Translations under genes and position numbers: made by a program
Notes under the pieces: model-generated
The model's input: the letters and a program-made list of their open reading frames with translations, nothing else
Databases searched by the model: none
Told to the model about the DNA's origin: nothing
Assembly (NCBI RefSeq): GCF_001428865.1
Contig: NZ_LMIV01000002.1
Location: forward strand, 310,001-374,000
Source: Sphingomonas sp. Root241
Lineage (GTDB): Bacteria > Pseudomonadota > Alphaproteobacteria > Sphingomonadales > Sphingomonadaceae
DNA length: 64,000 bases
Direction: 5' to 3'
Part shown: positions 62,589 through 64,000 of the stretch, one piece after another
How positions within the stretch are numbered: position 1 is the first letter of the stretch
How the letters are laid out: each line of letters opens with the position of its first letter

Positions 62589-64000
62589 TCAGGCGGCGCT
62601 CTGGTCGATCCCGAGTTCGCCGAGCTTGCGGTAGAGCGTCGAGCGGCCGATGCCGAGGCGGCGTGCGACTTCGGTCATGCGGCCGCGATAATGGCCGATG
62701 GCGAGGCGGATGACGTCGGCCTCGATCTCGTCGAGCGCGCGCAGATTGCCGTCGGGACGGAACAGAGTGACGCCGGCATTGCCCGAGCCCTGCTGCACCG
62801 GTCCGCTGCCGGCCGGGCGGCCCGCGGCGAGCCGGGCGATCTGGGGAAAGTCGGCACGGGCGAGACCGTCGCCGTCGCAGAGCACGGCGGCGCGGAACAG
62901 GGCGTTCTGGAGCTGGCGGACATTGCCCGGCCAGTCATAGCTGCCGAGCAGGGTCAGCGCGTCGTCGGTGATGCCCAGGGGCCGGAGCCCCGGCTGCTCC
63001 GCGATCCGCGCGAGCAGATGGCGGGCGAGCGCGGGGATGTCGCCGGCACGTTCGCGCAAGGGCGGGATCGTGACCTGGACGACGTTGAGGCGATAATAGA
63101 GGTCCTCGCGGAAGCGGCCGGCCTCGACTTCGGCGAGCAGGCTCTTGTTGGTCGCGGCGATGACGCGGACGTCGACTTCGCGGGGATGGCGCGCGCCGAG
63201 GGGCTGGATCTCGCCCGATTGGAGCACGCGCAGCAACTTGACCTGCGCGTCGAGCGGCATCTCGCCGACCTCGTCGAGGAACAAGGTGCCGCCATCGGCA
63301 TCCTGGAAGCGCCCGATCTTGCGCTCGAACGCGCCGGTGAACGCGCCCTTCTCGTGCCCGAACAGTTCCGATTCGACGAGATTGGCGGGAATCGCGCCGC
63401 AATTGACGGCGATCGCCGGTTTCTTGTTGCGCGGGGAAGCGGCGTGGATCGCCTCCGCCACCACTTCCTTGCCCACACCGCTCTCGCCTTCGATCAGTAC
63501 CGGCACCCGGGCGCGGGCGGCCTTGGCAGCGATCGCGAGGGCAGCGCGGAACTGCGGGGCGCTGCCGACGATCTCGTCGAAGGCGAGGCTGGCCGACAGC
63601 TTCTCGGTGAGCGGGCGGAGCTCGCCCGCGGTCAGGCCGCCGATCGCAACCTCGAGCGCGGCGAGCAGCCGGTCCGAAGCGATCGGCTTGACGAGGAAAT
63701 CGGTGGCGCCGGCGCGCATCGCACTGACTGCGGCGGCAGCCGAGCTGTTGGCCGTGAGCACGAGGATCGGCAATTGCGGACGGCGGGCGCGCAGCTCGCC
63801 GATCAAGGCGGCGGCGTCGGCGTCGGACGAAGCGTGATCGAGGATGATCGCGTCGAGCGCCATGCCGTCGGGCGTGCCGAGCATCGCGATCGCCGTCTCC
63901 GATTCGCCCGCAAAGATGGTGCGCCAGGCGCGGCGCGCAGCGATCGCTGCGACGAGGCGGCGCTGCGCCGGTTCGTCGTCTATCAGCATCAGGAGGCGCT
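62589..64000 (-). CDS. NtrC-type sigma-54 response regulator (5' end beyond window)
   Basis: At least 470 residues; the frame is open to the window edge (..RLLMLIDDEPAQ), so the true start is probably outside even though an ATG sits at 63989. Receiver domain with the IDDE acidic pair, a phospho-acceptor Asp in DAIILDHAS and FLVKPI; AAA+ domain with Walker A GESGVGKE, the sigma-54 contact GAFTGA, and GGTLFLDEVGEMPL; C-terminal Fis-type HTH (MTEVARRLGIGRSTLYRKL). It activates RpoN-dependent promoters. No histidine kinase gene is visible. Confidence 0.93.
   Translation of the reverse strand, partial: RLLMLIDDEPAQRRLVAAIAARRAWRTIFAGESETAIAMLGTPDGMALDAIILDHASSDADAAALIGELRARRPQLPILVLTANSSAAAAVSAMRAGATDFLVKPIASDRLLAALEVAIGGLTAGELRPLTEKLSASLAFDEIVGSAPQFRAALAIAAKAARARVPVLIEGESGVGKEVVAEAIHAASPRNKKPAIAVNCGAIPANLVESELFGHEKGAFTGAFERKIGRFQDADGGTLFLDEVGEMPLDAQVKLLRVLQSGEIQPLGARHPREVDVRVIAATNKSLLAEVEAGRFREDLYYRLNVVQVTIPPLRERAGDIPALARHLLARIAEQPGLRPLGITDDALTLLGSYDWPGNVRQLQNALFRAAVLCDGDGLARADFPQIARLAAGRPAGSGPVQQGSGNAGVTLFRPDGNLRALDEIEADVIRLAIGHYRGRMTEVARRLGIGRSTLYRKLGELGIDQSAA

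Overview
The window is a GC-rich chromosomal segment of an alphaproteobacterium, most probably a sphingomonad (Sphingomonas or a close relative). The basis is gene content and order (serC-serA-hisZ, lptC-lptA-lptB-rpoN, imuA-imuB-dnaE2), a GAAC-N7-GAAC LexA box of the alphaproteobacterial type, NrnC rather than Orn as oligoribonuclease, and many GTG/TTG starts with 4-nt overlaps. Assignments rest on reading motifs and protein resemblance by eye; no database search was run. I saw no tRNA, rRNA, CRISPR array, transposase or prophage module.

Layout. 1-5.4 kb: 3' end of polA, a polysaccharide flippase, and an exported M3 oligopeptidase. 5.4-11.3 kb: the SOS mutagenesis cassette imuA-imuB-dnaE2 behind a LexA box that overlaps its promoter. 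11.3-15.4 kb: a 2H phosphoesterase, an exported VOC protein, an FAA hydrolase, purA and a small exported protein. 15.5-19.8 kb (minus): an overlapping operon dnaJ-like, yihY, fabI, GNAT, aroC. 19.9-23.3 kb (minus): a circularly permuted ATP-grasp/alpha-E fusion followed by a transglutaminase. 23.4-26 kb: a LOG-family hydrolase, an extensin-like lipoprotein, and an exported esterase-like protein with a LacI-type palindrome upstream. 26-30.1 kb: serC (with a structured leader), serA and hisZ. 30.2-36.8 kb: a mannitol/fructuronate dehydrogenase, a double-DTG retropepsin, and the Lhr-like helicase and MBL exonuclease of the ligase-associated DNA-damage set. 36.9-42 kb (minus): nrnC, lptC, lptA, lptB and rpoN, with terC beside them. 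42.3-52.5 kb: a glycine-rich double cold-shock protein, a haloacetate-dehalogenase-like hydrolase, a DMT transporter next to a broken Lrp regulator, an S41 peptidase, the ATP-dependent DNA ligase of the damage set, a decayed metallophosphoesterase, dps, a GDT1-like transporter and rpmG. 52.7-54.8 kb: a TPP riboswitch and thiC.

The accessory part is 54.8-57.9 kb. Just downstream of thiC there are two degenerate copies of the thiC 3' end bracketing a DUF2199 gene, then an AT-rich stretch with one foreign-looking gene, then a degenerate copy of the start of a VOC gene whose intact copy lies 2 kb further on. The foreign gene ends in an ApeA-like HEPN domain with an R-x4-H motif and is the best candidate here for an uncharacterised defence or toxin function. 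The right end (57.9-64 kb) holds an HTH protein, a second 2H phosphoesterase, the intact VOC gene, an Arr-type rifamycin ADP-ribosyltransferase, an SDR, a GT39-like membrane glycosyltransferase and the 5'-truncated (by the window edge) gene of an NtrC-type sigma-54 activator, which would work with the RpoN encoded at 36.9-38.4 kb.

Two genes are broken: an Lrp/AsnC regulator (45013-45467) and a metallophosphoesterase (48553-49378). Several palindromic intergenic repeat families are scattered through the window.
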